A DNA stretch of 64,000 nucleotides from Muricea muricata (taxonomy: Eukaryota; Cnidaria; Anthozoa; Malacalcyonacea; Plexauridae). Location of the stretch: assembly GCA_963855995.1 (NCBI GenBank), contig OY979728.1, positions 4,699,330 to 4,763,329 of the forward strand, in the 5' to 3' direction. How positions within the stretch are numbered: the first letter of the stretch is position 1; each line of letters begins with the position of its first letter. A model generated the notes under the pieces. That model was not told where the DNA came from. It saw only the letters and a program-made list of their open reading frames with translations, and searched no databases. Positions 12,401-24,900 of this stretch are shown in pieces. Both the position numbers and the translations under genes were made by a program.

Positions 12401-14407
12401 GCAGTCAGTACCAAAGAGGTTGCTAGCGTTTATTTATGCTGAGGGCAGGCAGACACCCAAAGAGGATCATTTCTCATGAAATAGAAGGAAGATGAATTTC
12501 GGTGTGAAATTTTATGTAATAGACACCAATTTGATTCATTTACATTTTTTGTGTACACCCTTTAATGAACATGTTCCACACAAAAATGAGGAGACCAAGT
12601 GATCAATTGAAAACATTTTGCTTAACCTGGTCTAACAATTCACAAGCATTGGTGTACACACAGCATCAATATTAATGATTGAACAATTACATTGAAATCA
12701 GTTCTCCCTTTGCTCAACCTGATCTCTACCAACCTCAGCTAATACTTAACAAATATAAGTGCATTTATTTAATGATGGGTAATGTTTTAGAGATGCACAG
12801 CATGTTGGAATAGCCCCTTAACAACATCCCCTTTTTCAAGTATACACATGATCGTTCTTTAAACGGCTAGTGGCTACTGCAATAAAAGTACAGGCAGTTA
12901 CCTGGACATTTTTGTATCTTTGAGATTCAATAACAAAGCTGTATTTGCCAGAGTTCTTACACTCGTCAAGCCTGATTGCGACAAGTTATTCAATGGTAAA
13001 CCAACTGAGGAAATAATTCTTTGAAGTCTTTTTGCTGAAAATACAATTTATTGCATTTTGGAAATTCAAATTCAAATGAACTTATTCTGTCCATTCATCA
13101 CTTCGCAGTCTGCACTGAAACTCAAACCAAATTTCTATGACATGCACCACCTCTCCAAAGAAGAACAAAAAAACTAAAATTATTTTTTAAGGAAGTTGTC
13201 ATGAATATTTACTGGTGAAAGGCTACTATTTTCTGGGGACGAAGCTATTAGAATTGGGAAAGTTGCCATTATTTACTAAGGGGAGGGGGTCAAGGTCAGG
13301 GGGGACATTAAATTTGAATTCCCATTTTGACACCCCCCCCCCTTTTAGGAAGAGCCAGGTTTTCCCTTTCATGCAATAGGCGCAGGCTACGTTTGTTTCA
13401 AGGTTACTTTACATCAGTCTAGAAGCCCTTCCACACTAACAAAAGCAGTGACGACTCCCCAAATCTAAACTGGAAAGTATGACTGTTTTCAATGCAATCT
13501 GTGTGCAAAACTCTGTCACAAGTGGCAAAGATCATAGTAAACACATTTAGAAACTGAGTCATTCATGCAGGTAAACAAATATGACAAATAAATATGGTTT
13601 ATGTATCGTCGAGAAAATCGACACCATTTATTTTAACACAATTCACTGAAATGAAAACATCAAAATCCTCGTGAATCGAATACCAAAATCACGAAAAAGC
13701 ATTTTCATGATTAGTGCATGCTCTCGACTTCTCCCAGTCCCCCTACAAACCTTGTGAATGCCCTCAGGCATGTGTATCTAGAGTTAGCTTCATGTTCAAA
13801 TTATACATTTCATACTTGCAGCCAATGGTTTTTGGTGGAATTTCTCATGTTGCTGTCAAATCCCATGGGTCCTCTTCCTAAGGCAAACAATTGACTGGTG
13901 CATTAGTAATAATTACCTTCGCTGTTATATTCCTCTTTCTTCTGTACAAGATCTTCAATTAATATCTTCAAATCTTGGTCCTTCTTTTGGTTAATATCCA
14001 CCAAACCACTCAGAATTTCAATTGTCTTTGAATTGATTTCGAATGACGGTATACGTTCATCGACAAACAAACTTTCAAGCCAAGCTCGAACCTGTTAAAA
14101 TCGAGACAAAAGTGTACTGTATATATAAAAAAGAATACTTGCTTGAGATGCAAAAACAAATACGAAATTTTACAATCATACAAGCAATTCACGTACAAGC
14201 AATGCTGCCTGCATATATGATTCTTAAATGTTTGCATGGTGTAATCAAATAATTGAAACAATTTTTGGTTTTCACCATGTATTTATTCTGAGCTTTCGGC
14301 CCGTATTAAAGCCCGGATCGTCTTCAGAGAAAGAATAATAAATCTCAACAATACGAATATAACGGTCAAATTTGCTTGCATCGTACCTTTTGATGTTGCT
14401 CATTCAT
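6479..14407 (-). CDS. HAUS1: HAUS augmin-like complex subunit 1, nine coding exons, 275 aa
   Basis: The product is a coiled-coil subunit of augmin, which recruits gamma-tubulin to existing spindle microtubules for branching nucleation. Coding exons in order: 14407-14387, 14091-13917, 13034-12902, 12018-11884, 11058-10935, 9748-9683, 7993-7922, 7296-7249 and 6532-6479. All phases agree (0,1,2,2,0,0,0,0) and the total is 828 nt, giving 275 aa against about 278 in human HAUS1. Visible family features are the N-terminal VRAWLESLF...IPSFEIN segment, the KDQDLKILIEDL helix, the DISLAKVRLEEARREL motif near the end and a short coiled C-terminus ending in SM. The first coding exon encodes only seven residues (MNEQHQK). 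Long introns are filled with repeats. It is head-to-head with the small gene at 15556 and convergent with the ZNF474-like gene. No damage is seen. Confidence 0.9.
6612..6747. repeat. (AAAGT)n pentanucleotide microsatellite
   Basis: About 27 copies of the pentamer with two variant units near the 5' end. It lies in the last intron of HAUS1. The repeat makes an artefactual open frame on the minus strand (YFTLL repeats). Confidence 0.95.
6886..7125. repeat. Foldback MITE, about 240 bp
   Basis: Terminal inverted repeats 'agactacgttcacac' and 'gtgtgaacgtagtct'. The whole element folds on itself, so both strands encode nearly the same spurious peptide. It sits in the last intron of HAUS1. Confidence 0.85.
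8260..8660. repeat. Degenerate short-motif region (gaaatgaYt repeats)
   Basis: The motif 'gaaatgact', 'gaaatgatt' or a close variant recurs about nine times at irregular spacing, often followed by 'taa' or 'cgt'. It lies in an HAUS1 intron with no open frame. It may be a remnant of an AT-rich repeat whose arms are too diverged to see. Confidence 0.5.
9203..9385. repeat. 29-bp minisatellite
   Basis: About four units of 'ggctagtgaaataacatgga' plus 'tagtaaaat', with a more degenerate unit upstream (9203-9245). It lies in an HAUS1 intron. Confidence 0.85.
9473..9672. repeat. Dispersed repeat, second copy at about 32867-33050
   Basis: This segment and 32867-33050 are related in opposite orientation. 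They share 'tcgccttcgactcgagttcg' (or its complement), 'tagatctat' and 'gaagtaa...tgagaat'. Both copies adjoin HAUS1 or ZSWIM8-like exons in introns. It is non-coding. Confidence 0.6.
10410..10522. repeat. Foldback palindrome, 113 bp
   Basis: The arms 'gattcatattaatctgacac' and its complement near 10500-10522 enclose 'gagaacaacgaaaaattcg' and its complement around a short centre. It lies in an HAUS1 intron and is MITE-like. Confidence 0.85.
11111..11500. repeat. Foldback repeat family A, copy 1
   Basis: Outer arms 'gcaatggacctttaacc' and '...ggtccattgc', with inner arms containing 'gtaatacaaatgtatacaaa' and 'cgcaaggctatat'. The same family occurs at about 26318-26739, 27639-27964, 29983-30399 and 59324-59585. 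This copy is in the fifth intron of HAUS1. Confidence 0.8.
12263..12442 (+). other. Short acidic open frame after a G13 run, uncertain
   Basis: Directly after 13 consecutive G residues, a plus-strand frame reads about 55 codons rich in Lys, Glu and Asp (containing KECVKNQEVDGKYEEDKDQ) before TGA at 12440-12442. It is antisense to an HAUS1 intron, with no start codon and no convincing splice partner. It could be an exon relic carried by a repeat or chance. Confidence 0.15.
14290..14328 (-). other. Hammerhead-like core motif at the edge of a dispersed repeat
   Basis: On the minus strand CTGAAGA is followed about 20 nt later by GAAAGC and then 'tcagaataaat'. The same arrangement recurs in other repeats at 40129 and 55349. 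Here the intervening sequence does not give a clean stem II, so this copy is the weakest. Confidence 0.2.
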
Positions 14408-15555
14408 AATGCTTTTCACAAGTTAAGATATTCTTCAAAAGAAGCAAGTGAACAAACCAAAAAATTCAAATCTTACAGGTAATTTCAGGCTTTCGATCTT
14501 GAATTTGCCGCCATTACGTTTTGAATTTTTGTCGATGCACGCGAGTTTCTCGCGCAGTCGCGCGGGATAAGTCTGTGGTTATATTAAGGTGGCTCTACAG
14601 CGTCTCAAAAATTAACCTCCACCAAAAGTTCGCCTTTGCTCTTCACTCTACGACTCTTCACTTGCCTTTAATTTCAATTATTTGTGTTCATTTCTTGCAT
14701 TGCTTTCGCACAAAATACTGAAAGGTTTAATAGGGAGATAGTGTGTGAGTGGGGGGGGGGGGGGTAATAGATTGACCGAGGAGTAATAGATCGACTTTTG
14801 GTACTGTCTGAACTTATCAGATACTATAATTACATCAATTGCCATAATATAAAAAATATTCATATGTGTATCTGCGTGTTCACAGGTCACTAACGGAACT
14901 GGCACAGGTTATGACGATGTTCCTAAGCTGTTATATTTTAGGCAAAGCTGAATAAATAAATAAATAAATAATGAACTTGTCTTCGTTTCCAATGGTCTGC
15001 TGTTATTTGCTAGGAGAAAAATGAGCGCATATGTACTGATGAAGAATTTCAACATGCTCGCATCTCAGTGTTTCCTAATACAATACAGACATTTCAAACG
15101 ATACGTAATGTTGATCATGTCTCACTATTGTTATGACATACTGACAGGTGCACCTAAAAAAAGTTATTAAACAGGTCCAAAAATACAACTTTAATTTAGC
15201 TTTTTAAATATTTCAACAGTTCAACATTTGAATATTGAGGAACTACATTGTTTAAAGAAGCATCTAATTCTGAACAACTTTATTTCTAGCAGGACTTGCT
15301 AGCCTGTATTTTGAGCTATGCTGGCTTGAAATAAATTCGAAAACATATAAAGGTTATAGTGCTTGTGCTGCGTTTGGTTTCGATAAAGACCTTTGCTTTC
15401 TATGCTAAATTCCCAAAGATGAAATTCCACAAGCAACCAGAGCAGGTGGAATAGGCCGCACTACGTGTGGGAAAAGACACTGGTGTCGCCCTCATGTTCA
15501 AAGCTGTCTGTGTCCATTACACTACCGACAGCTTCGTGTTGTAAGTTGAAAAGAG
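14408..15555. promoter_or_regulatory. Shared upstream region of HAUS1 and the small plus-strand gene
   Basis: About 1.15 kb lies between the divergent start codons at 14407 and 15556. It includes a GC-richer patch (about 14510-14580, several CG dinucleotides) that could be a bidirectional promoter, a G14 run at 14751-14764 and an (aaat)n tract near 14951. No coding sequence is seen. Confidence 0.35.
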
Positions 15556-16434
15556 ATGTCGCAGACGAAAGATACAGAGACAAGCGGAAGCCTTGGTTAT
15601 CAGACAAAAAACAATGAAGAAGTCGAAGAAATCGTGCAACGTCTTAACACACCGAAAAAGCAAAAAACTCCGAAAGAACCCGGCCGTCGAAAGAAGGCAC
15701 GTATCATGTCTTTGCATGCGTACAACACGTGTACCTTATATGCTGAGTAAATTTCAATGTCAAGTGGGCCTTGCATACTCATTTATTTTTTAATGCAGTT
15801 CATGCAAGCATGAGCCATTGGCAAAAAGACGTTTGATCGGAAATGTAAAATTTACGTTGTTACCATGGCAATTCTGTGTAACATTTTCTTATCAGATGTA
15901 TCTTGCATTGCAACTGCGTTTCTGAATAAAAATTGGCCGTGTTACCTGGGAATTTTTTATCAGGAAATGTATTTCTTGGCGTTTTTTGTGCATGAAGAAT
16001 AGCGCTGTTTTACCGCATTGTTTTGCACTATTGAAGTGAGAGTTTTTAACTAATTTAAAACCTAAGCCTGATGGCAAATTAAGAGCCCAATAATTTGGCT
16101 ATTTTCCAACTATATTAGAAAATTTGTGACATTATGAGGATCTTCTACCTCGCGTTCCAACATGGAGGCCGTGGCAACGAGGTTGGCATTGCCCAGCTTT
16201 GTACTTAAATTGTACTTTACTGATATTATTGGGAACAGAACATTGATAAAGTTCAATTACGTTTACTAGGTAGAACGTGAAATGTCCAAAGCAGATATTC
16301 AAGCTATGGTTGAACGACTCCATTCCAGTAAACCTCGTTCCAGACAAAAATCTGCATATGAACAGGGGGGAGTGTTTCTCTCCTACTGTGTTACCGGGTG
16401 GGACAGACCTGGCTCTGGAGGCAAAAGATACTGA
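15556..16434 (+). CDS. Probable two-exon gene for a 101-aa basic protein, family not recognised
   Basis: Exon 1 is 15556-15700 (ATG preceded by 'aaaagag', ending GGCAC|gtatca in phase 1). Exon 2 is 16274-16434 (acceptor 'ctaggtag|', TGA stop). The joined protein has 101 residues. It contains two related basic segments, EVEEIVQRLNTPKKQKTP and ADIQAMVERLHSSKPRSR, of the form 'V-x-R-L-x-x-x-K-x'. These are separated by a Lys/Arg-rich linker (GRRKK), and the tail is Gly-rich (WDRPGSGGKRY). There is no signal peptide or membrane segment. Short repeated helix motifs of this type occur in some axonemal proteins, but I do not recognise the family. The donor is weak, so the model needs transcript support. 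It is divergent from HAUS1. Confidence 0.45.
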
Positions 16435-18949
16435 ACAATGTTTCTGGCACTACAATATTCAACGTGTGTGAAAGCAAACTTATCCAGTAGCACTATGCAC
16501 GAATTTCCGTCGATGTGAACGAAAATTGCACAGGCAAAATTATATCCTGATAGATTCTATTATATGCATTCTATTATGCAACATAACATATATATCTGTT
16601 AGTTAAATTGTGCGTGGATCTGATATGAACACTGATCTGAACACTAGACCTGGATAAAGAACCTTTTCATTTCAATCAGCCAATTTTGAAGTCAGAATAT
16701 TCATGAAAGAGATTCCAAAAAGAATTTCCGAAAATCTCATTGCTTCCTGTGCAAAGTATCAAGAATATTACGTGTTTTCCCTATTTATATGTATCACATG
16801 TAAAGAAACCACATTCTAAAATAATTTTATAATAAATATCCTCAACATGAAATCATTTTTTGTCGGTAGGACACATTTTTTCGCATGATGTGAGAACTCA
16901 AATTTTTCACTTCTCGAAGTAGAAATACCGATTTGAAACACACAACGTTTCTACAACAATTCCTAGTTTACGCAATAGTTGAAGTACCAGTACCATTTTA
17001 AGTGGTACCTGCCAATACATCAAGTCAGTTACCATTCATATACCAGTCAATATTCTTTAATTCTTTCATCTGCTGGTTTAGCTTGAGAAATTCGGCAACA
17101 TGAACAAACAGCCATCACAAATGCAGAACGATCTTTCATTTAAAATATCAACAGTAATTGGAATGATTTTAAATGAATATCGGAAAACAAAATTACAGTA
17201 TAATTCAACATACACAAAAAACCATTTTGCACAATTTGTGTCCAACAGTTTGTGTCCAAACAGTTCAAACATCCCGAAAAATCAATATAATCAAATATGA
17301 AGGTGAGGTTATTTAGGGCCGGGGGGGGGGTTACGACGGGTGTATGGCGGTAATATCGCTATTTCAGATCAAATAAAATCGTTCTAATTGTGCAGTCTGT
17401 GTCAGTAAGAATCAAAATAAATCTTGGGAATTTCTCTCAGAAGCGATTTTCCGATATTTTCGGAAGCACTGCCCTCACAAGTGTGAGCATGGAAAACAGT
17501 TTCTCTTCGTGATGAATTTAACTTAAACAAATTCATTTTAACTCGACTGAATGTTTTGGAAAAATATTGAGCTTCAAAACTGAATTCAAGTTTTCGAGGC
17601 TGTTTTTGCGTCTTAAAAATTCCCTCAAAAAATCCCCTGTTTTTCATCCGATGTAATTGTTTTATATAATGGAAAATGTACTAAATTTCATCGAATTTAT
17701 ATTGTCTATCAAACTTATTGTTGTTAATCACGAGGTAACAAACTCATCCTAAATAAGGGGATGTCGGTGCTTGTGATAAAAGTTACTTGGGCAAAAAAGG
17801 ATGAATATTTAAGGCTATCTTTAAAAAAGGTTAAAAAATATCATTTCGAATTGCATAGCGATATCCATCCGCCCTACAACCGACAGTTAATTAATATGAA
17901 AACTGGTTATTCGAAGTTACTGTTTAGGCTCAACAATGTAATAGGAAGTCGACGCCTACATGTCATTCAGTACTTAGTTAACAATATTAACCTACTCGTT
18001 CCAAGAAAGACTCATTAGGCCAAACAACCATCAGACAAGCACTGACATACGTCATGCTTCGACAGCTGCTGTAATCGTCACCGATATGTTTCACAATAGC
18101 ATCACAGGACAAACCGACGACAGTGACATGATCATTCTCATCGGTTTTAATATGTCCTGTCAAGACAGTGTCCAGTTCTGATGTTGGTCGAAAAATTGCA
18201 GAAGTAAAAGGATATGGCAATGTTATTAATATACTTTTATTTACGATTACCGAAAAGAACCTTTGAAATAAATACAATGTCCGATGTTATATTTTTTAAA
18301 ACATGGTTAGTTTCTGAAATATTTAAGGACAAAAGGAGAGAACGACACTAGTCATTTGCCATCTTGGACATTCACAAAAATCCATGCTTCATTAATGTGT
18401 CACGGGAAAATCTATCTGGAATTGTCCAAAATCCATCCATCTGGAAGTGTCAAAGAAAATTTCGTTGAGATTTAACCAATTCACAGTATTTTTTACACAG
18501 CCTACCCTGTTGTAACGTTATTTGTATAGAACTAATTATAAAACTAGATGGCGGATGACTCGTGTCATTTGTCCTTCAATGTTTCACAAGCTAAGCGTGT
18601 TACCAAGAATTTAACAACCGACATTACAATTACTTCGAAGGTTCTTATAAATAAGCCCTTGAACAGAACTAATTATAAAACAAGATGGTGGACGACTCGT
18701 GTCATTTGTCCTTCAATACTTCACAAGCTAAGCGTGTCACCAAGAATTTAACAACCGACATTACAATTACTTCAAAGGTTCTTATAAATAAGCCAAAAAG
18801 AAAATATGTAGCCATATCCTTTAAGTGTAATGTCCTAACGGTTTTGTCACTAGTTACCTTTCCTGTTTTCGGATTACCTGGACTGACTTGGGAAACAAAT
18901 CGGCGAAACATATCTCCGTGCGTTTGTGTGTAACGGCGGCTCCCAACAT
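16435..18949. other. Intergenic stretch, no supported gene
   Basis: No exon is supported. It contains a run of about 10 G near 17321, dispersed repeat fragments and the tandem duplication at 18528-18795. The 3' UTR of the minus-strand ZSWIM8-like gene should occupy part of the right side. Confidence 0.5.
18528..18795. repeat. Tandem duplication, about 135 bp x 2
   Basis: Two copies of a unit containing 'gactcgtgtcatttgtcctt', 'cacaagctaagcgtg' and 'ttaacaaccgacattacaat'. A related copy in the opposite orientation lies at about 9870-9970. It is a dispersed repeat, and the open frames in it are by-products. Confidence 0.85.
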
Positions 18950-21900
18950 TTAATACCTCCAACTATCTTCATCACAATCAAAGAATGACATAGCCGGGCT
19001 AAACATTCTTCTCAACAATAACGATGATATGAGTTGATTTTCAGTGTACACGCTGCTCTCATCCGCTGAGCTGTTGCCGTCCTTGTTATTCACCTCCTCC
19101 ACCGCAGCTTTCGTGACTGGATGCTTTGATGCGAGTTTGTAAGAGAACGGTTCGAAGTCGTCGTCCTGCGAGATGCCCATAAGACGTTTGACGACGTTGA
19201 GGAACGCCACAAGAGTGCTACCGCAATAAAATGTCGCTCTCTTGGCTCGCATTTTGCAATGGCCCGCGCTGTCTTCTCGTGTTTCCTTCATGAATTTCTC
19301 CATATCTTCGCCTTTCGTTGTTTCAACAAGACCAGCTATGCACCTGAAAGGACATAGGAACATCAAGAAGTCATTTGCAGGGACGTAGCCAGAGCTTTCA
19401 AAGCAGGGGGGAGGGCTATGTGGAAACTAGTAATTATAATTGCCGAGGAGTTTGAATTGGGCATTGCCGTAGAGCCATATCGGTGTCAATAAGAAGGTAA
19501 TAAAAGGCTTAAGTAGCCATTCATGGAGATGCCTACGACCTTGCCACATCGTTTTTACTTCGTCTTTAGCGTCGCACCGCTCCTCCCCCCCCCCGAAAAA
19601 GTGCAAGTAGTAAGTCTTACCACAACCTATTGATGGAAACTGAATGGAATGCCACCTGCCAATATGAAGAGTAGCATTACCTCCCCCGAGATATTTCCAG
19701 TTTCCGCGGAGAAAAATATGAAATTCCTTCCCAGTCATACAAGCATATTTGTAGCATTAGCAAGACGTAAAGACTGACCTTTTCAATAGGACTGATAAGG
19801 ACGAACAAGATTTTGTGAATTGAGCCAGCTGCAAATCATCGCTAAGTAAAACATGCTCTTGACCAAATGTACCACGATGTTGAAGATTAAGAAGTTTCGA
19901 TGACAACTGTTGAAAAAGCAAATTTATCCTCGTCAATATAGATACAATTTTAAAGAACGCTAAAATATACTGTTGATCTTATCACATATGATCTAATACA
20001 ATTCATTATCTGTGTGTTTGTTTCACCAATAATCATTGTTAAATATTCTTATTCTATTGCTTTTTATGCCTTTCTGGGGCAGTTGAATACGACTATCCGC
20101 TGGATAGCGCTGTCCAGCTTTCGTACAAGCGCCCCCTGAAGTGCATTTTACTCCTATGTAGCAAGTAACTGAAACACAAACGTTTTGTAAAAGGCCATGC
20201 AAACCAGTTCACCTCATTTGGTGATATTAAACAATTATTGAATGAGGTCGAGCAGGATATTAGGAATTATTAAGGCAGAGGGTTGTGTTATCTGCCGAAG
20301 CCGAAGGTTGAGACACCAAAAGCCGCATAAATTATGGCGTGACGTCATATCTTGTTTCAATATACGACGAAATGAGTCATAATGTCGTATATTTGCTTTC
20401 AATATACGACGAAATGAGTCATAATATCGCATATTTATTTTCAACCCCAAATTTGGGCAACTACCAAGCGGATATCCTAAAATATTTTCAGTAAATAATA
20501 ATATACCTTATAAAAAATAAGACATGTATATACCTCGAAGAAAAAGTCAGTAAGCAGTAGGTAATCCTTGATGGAAGTACACAGAATTTCAATAAAACGG
20601 TTGACGTAGACTTCATCAAACGGTTCTGCTTTGCTCTTGCCTGCAATTAACGACATCAAACATAATTACGATTTTGTGGCTGCCACAAAATGTGGCACAT
20701 CACTTGCTGTTGCATGTTGGTTAAATGTGTCTTACTTTGAGTGAAAATAATACACATGTCGAAACTCAAGCCGAGAACGGTTGAGAAAAATAGGTACGCT
20801 AAGCGTAAATGTATCTGCGCAGTGAAAGCTTGAGTGAAGGTCCGTCCTTGAGAAGTTTCCATTGACATGTTTTATTCAAAGCTCATTTATCGTCAGCTTA
20901 TTTGTCTCCATTCACCTAAATGTGGCACTAAGACATGATGGGGGTAGTGTTTTTTGCATCTGCCTCCGCCCTTACATAAACGTTACGTTCACTATTTGAG
21001 CATTATTTTGAGGTGTAAAGAAAGGATGAGCAGCGTGTCATCAGGAATAAAAACGTTTGTTTTGCCCAGTATACTACTCCGACTTCTTGATGCACTGAAG
21101 TGTAGCAACCAGGCCTGCCACTGTTGTCTGCTGCTGTAGGCAGCACCGCCGGTTTTGTTTTGTTTTTATCAGAAAGGTTAAAAAACAACACGTTGAACAA
21201 AGTTAGTTAGTTGGTTTTGCCTCAGATGTTCCGCTATTCAGAGAGCTATTTACATACGCGCGACAAAACAATGCGACTAAAACCCTTTAACGACAAACCT
21301 TTCTGGGCATCATCCGCTGGCTGTTCTCCCGATAATTTGCTGGCTCTTCTAGCGACGTAGACAACAACATTACAAGTAGTTTCATACGTTTTTTTCAATT
21401 CATAACTGCGCGATCGATAACTTTCGCTGTTGTTTTTCACCGTTTCAATGGCAAGATCAAAACATAACTGCAGATTAGGGTCCAGGTTCTCGCGTTCGCT
21501 ACTGCCATTGCTTGTACTCGGCTTGTCCGCTGGACTGTCGGAGAACAATTCCTTCTGCCAAAAAAAATAATGGATTTACTGAATAGTAAGATGCGGGAGA
21601 GTGTCTTGAAAAAGGCACGAAACGATTGAAATAACCTATTGTAAGATTTGAATGCCTTAGCGCTAAGTTGAACGCCTAGCCGACATAAGCACAACCACAA
21701 GCTAAAATAAAGACGAAACGAAGAAATACAATGGCGTCCTCGACTTTCTTAAATGCTATGCAAACTGAGGCTTATTAACTATTGCCAATATTGTACAAAT
21801 TTCTTTTGGATTCACATACCACGTCAATGTACGCTTAGTTTGCAAATTTGTAAATGTGAATTAAAATCTATTTACAGACAAAGCACACACACAGACGTTC

Positions 21901-24900
21901 GAACGGGGGGGGGGGGGCTTAAGAGACGCCCCCCAATGCCTTGAAACGAAAAGGGTGAAGTACAGTATGACCATAGGGCAAGGGCCCCCCTGAGGCCCAC
22001 AATATGACTTTTGCCTCGGCTCCAAAATTTTCTCTGGCAATAATTTTGACTAGTGGTAACAATTTTGAAAATATTCGGGAAAATGTCCTGCATGTTTCAA
22101 GGTACGTATTGGCTTCAAGGTACGTACAGCATTCATAAGTGCGATTTCTTATCTTAAAAATTATTTTGACAAGCTGGGAAGGATTCGTTCCTCAAATTCT
22201 AATCCGCATGTAAAGATATTTTGAGGTACATGCACCCATATGAGAGAATTTTTTTCTAGCGACATTGCAGCGTAGATAAAACTAACCACGCCTTCAAGGT
22301 TATCGCCTGACTCCTCCTCGACCTCCAGTTTCTTACACAAAGAATGCATGATCCCCACACCTCGAGAGAGATAATCTAATTTCGAACTTGCTTCCAGTGT
22401 GCTGCCAGGAACATACAGCAAGATCTCCTTACAAATGGCCGGCACAAGTAACAGTCGTTTTCTTGGCGGTTCTTTCTCCACATTTCTAAAAGCAACAGCA
22501 AATTGCTAATGTACAGGAGGGGAGCTCTGTGGAACTAATAATTATGATAGGCGAGGAGTATGAATTGGCCATTAGTCGTATTGGCCGTATAGTGGGGTCA
22601 ATGACGAGGTATACATAAAGCGGGCTGTAGCCACGGCTCCCCCCTGGATACGAGAATAAGAGCCGCGGCTCCCCCTCCCCCCGGCTAACACATAAAGGAC
22701 AACCTACGAAACTTTACGTATAAGAAGAACATTGCAACGAAAATTTTTATCAGACAATATGCAAGACAGTTCAGAGTTCCAGTCATTATTAGAGTTCAGT
22801 GCATGATTTGAACTTGTCAATCACATACCGGCATAATATGAGCATGTCAGATATCTTCCTATGACTCTCGGGTCTGATCATTGTCAACAAAGCATCACGC
22901 ACTTTTAGCCAAACACGATCTTCACGTTTCTATGAGCAAAACATTTGTACATCAGTCGTATTTTCCTTTGTGGTAACACTGGATCGATTCGGGTTGGTCC
23001 CAGTCTGTAAGCAGACTGTCTTTGGGGGAGGGGGAAGAGAGAATATCTGTGAACAATGTAATATAAGTTAGTCTCTCTAGTCCACGTGATGGACTAGTAT
23101 GGTTCTGATTGGCTGCTGTGTGGCTGATTGACAGACTTTGTGTTTTTCAGGTTTGAGATTTTGTATAAATTACCCGTACACGAATTTAATTTTAGTAATG
23201 CCAGAAATTGACGGGGTAATTTATGAAAACTCAAAATGGGCAATAAGTGTACGATTACTGTCTTAACAGCCTGATTCTCAGGGTCTTCACCTCCGCTACC
23301 CGTGCTACGGAGAAGACCCTGACACAGGCTGGTCACGTGGCACCCAAATTTTGGGTGCTTGACATTCGTACTTAGCAGGGGTAGGTAAAAACGCGTTATC
23401 ACAAATTATTGTCAAACAACCGACGAAGCGGGAAGTCATCTAACTCTAAAACCGTATCTTTGCTTTCTTTTGTGTTTGCATCACGCTGTTGTAATCTAAA
23501 GGCCTGTTCAAACGAAGCCAATATCATACAACATTGTTGGCCCAACAATGTTGCATGATGTTGGACGAAATTTTAAGCAAGTTTAAAATCAAGCCAACAT
23601 CTTCCAACATGATGTTCAAACGAGGCCAACATGTTGCATCCAACAATGTTGGGTGATGTTGGACCGACATGTTGGCTTCGTTTGAAGAGGGGCGGAACTC
23701 AATTTCCAACCTTGTCTTTAAGACTGTCTTTCTCTCCCCTAAAACCACCCTCTCGATAGGTTCTGGGAACGAGGTCGCCCCCAAAATAAGGACAAATGGA
23801 TTATCACCTGTTCTGATTCTAACATCAATGTACATAATTTAATGAGCTCATCGTCATGAAAACATGCTACAGGTCCTGACCGAATACGTTGTTTTTCCAG
23901 TATAAGATCAAAGGCCTTCACACCAATCTTGTCATTAATATTACACATCCACCTATAAATAGACGCCAAACGGCATGGGTTAACTAAACAATTTTACATG
24001 AATTTCATAACTATTCGTTGAGAGCTGGAATATCTGATACAATTGTATTTGCCAGTTGAGAAATAATTGACAAAAAAATCAAGGTCGGATTTTGGAGATA
24101 ATGTCAGGGGGGAGTGATTTTCAGAGGAGGTGCTACCATCATTTCTCCAAGTCGACAAAGGGTACAACATACCTTACTTTTGTACATTTCGTATAATTAT
24201 GTCTGCTTGAAAAGAAGAGACAGAACACGAATATATATGAATATGCCTCCCCCCCCCAATTATCAAGTGACCGAGTCCCATACACCACTTGTATTTTAGT
24301 GCTCTGCACTCAGGTGAAAATAATGCTTGTGGTGCTACTCTGGGTTTTACATCCACCCCGGCAAGCTGAAACATATGCCTGACCGCCGTCCAGTTCCTTC
24401 GATATCAACGAAATCTTAGATCAGATCGTGATTTTTACGTGTCTTGCTGTTATGTGCTCAGGTGAAAATGATGTTTGTGGTGTTACCCTGAGTTTATGTC
24501 CACACCAGCCAAGCTGAAAAATATGCCTGGCCACGGTGGGAATCAAACCTACGACCCGGCTTTGGAATGCTGGCCCGATACTTATCTTACTGAGCTACGC
24601 GGTCGGGTCGGTTCGGGTATGTGATATTTTGGGACTGAATCCAGTTCCTCTGATATCAACGTATTCTTAAATGTAATATCATAGTCACTTCGAAATCCTT
24701 TGTTTTACTAGTGACGATTAACAACTAAATAACCCGATGAATATACACCAGGTAGGATCAGTAACTAATCATACCTAGTATTTATGCATTAGGCACGATT
24801 ACTAGCTAATCGTACCTGATGTTTATGCCAAAACCTGCGCTTATCAGTTTATGCAAGACAGACATGAGCACACTCAATTAACCTTTAGCGTTCCTATTGT

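Noticed and set aside
14476-14514. ATG at 14514 (minus) as the HAUS1 start
   Set aside because: The frame stops after nine codons, and its donor does not give the right phase. The ATG at 14407 fits perfectly.
24521-24610. Functional tRNA gene
   Set aside because: A- and B-box-like text is present, but the cloverleaf is not intact and a SINE tail follows. Copies recur nearby.
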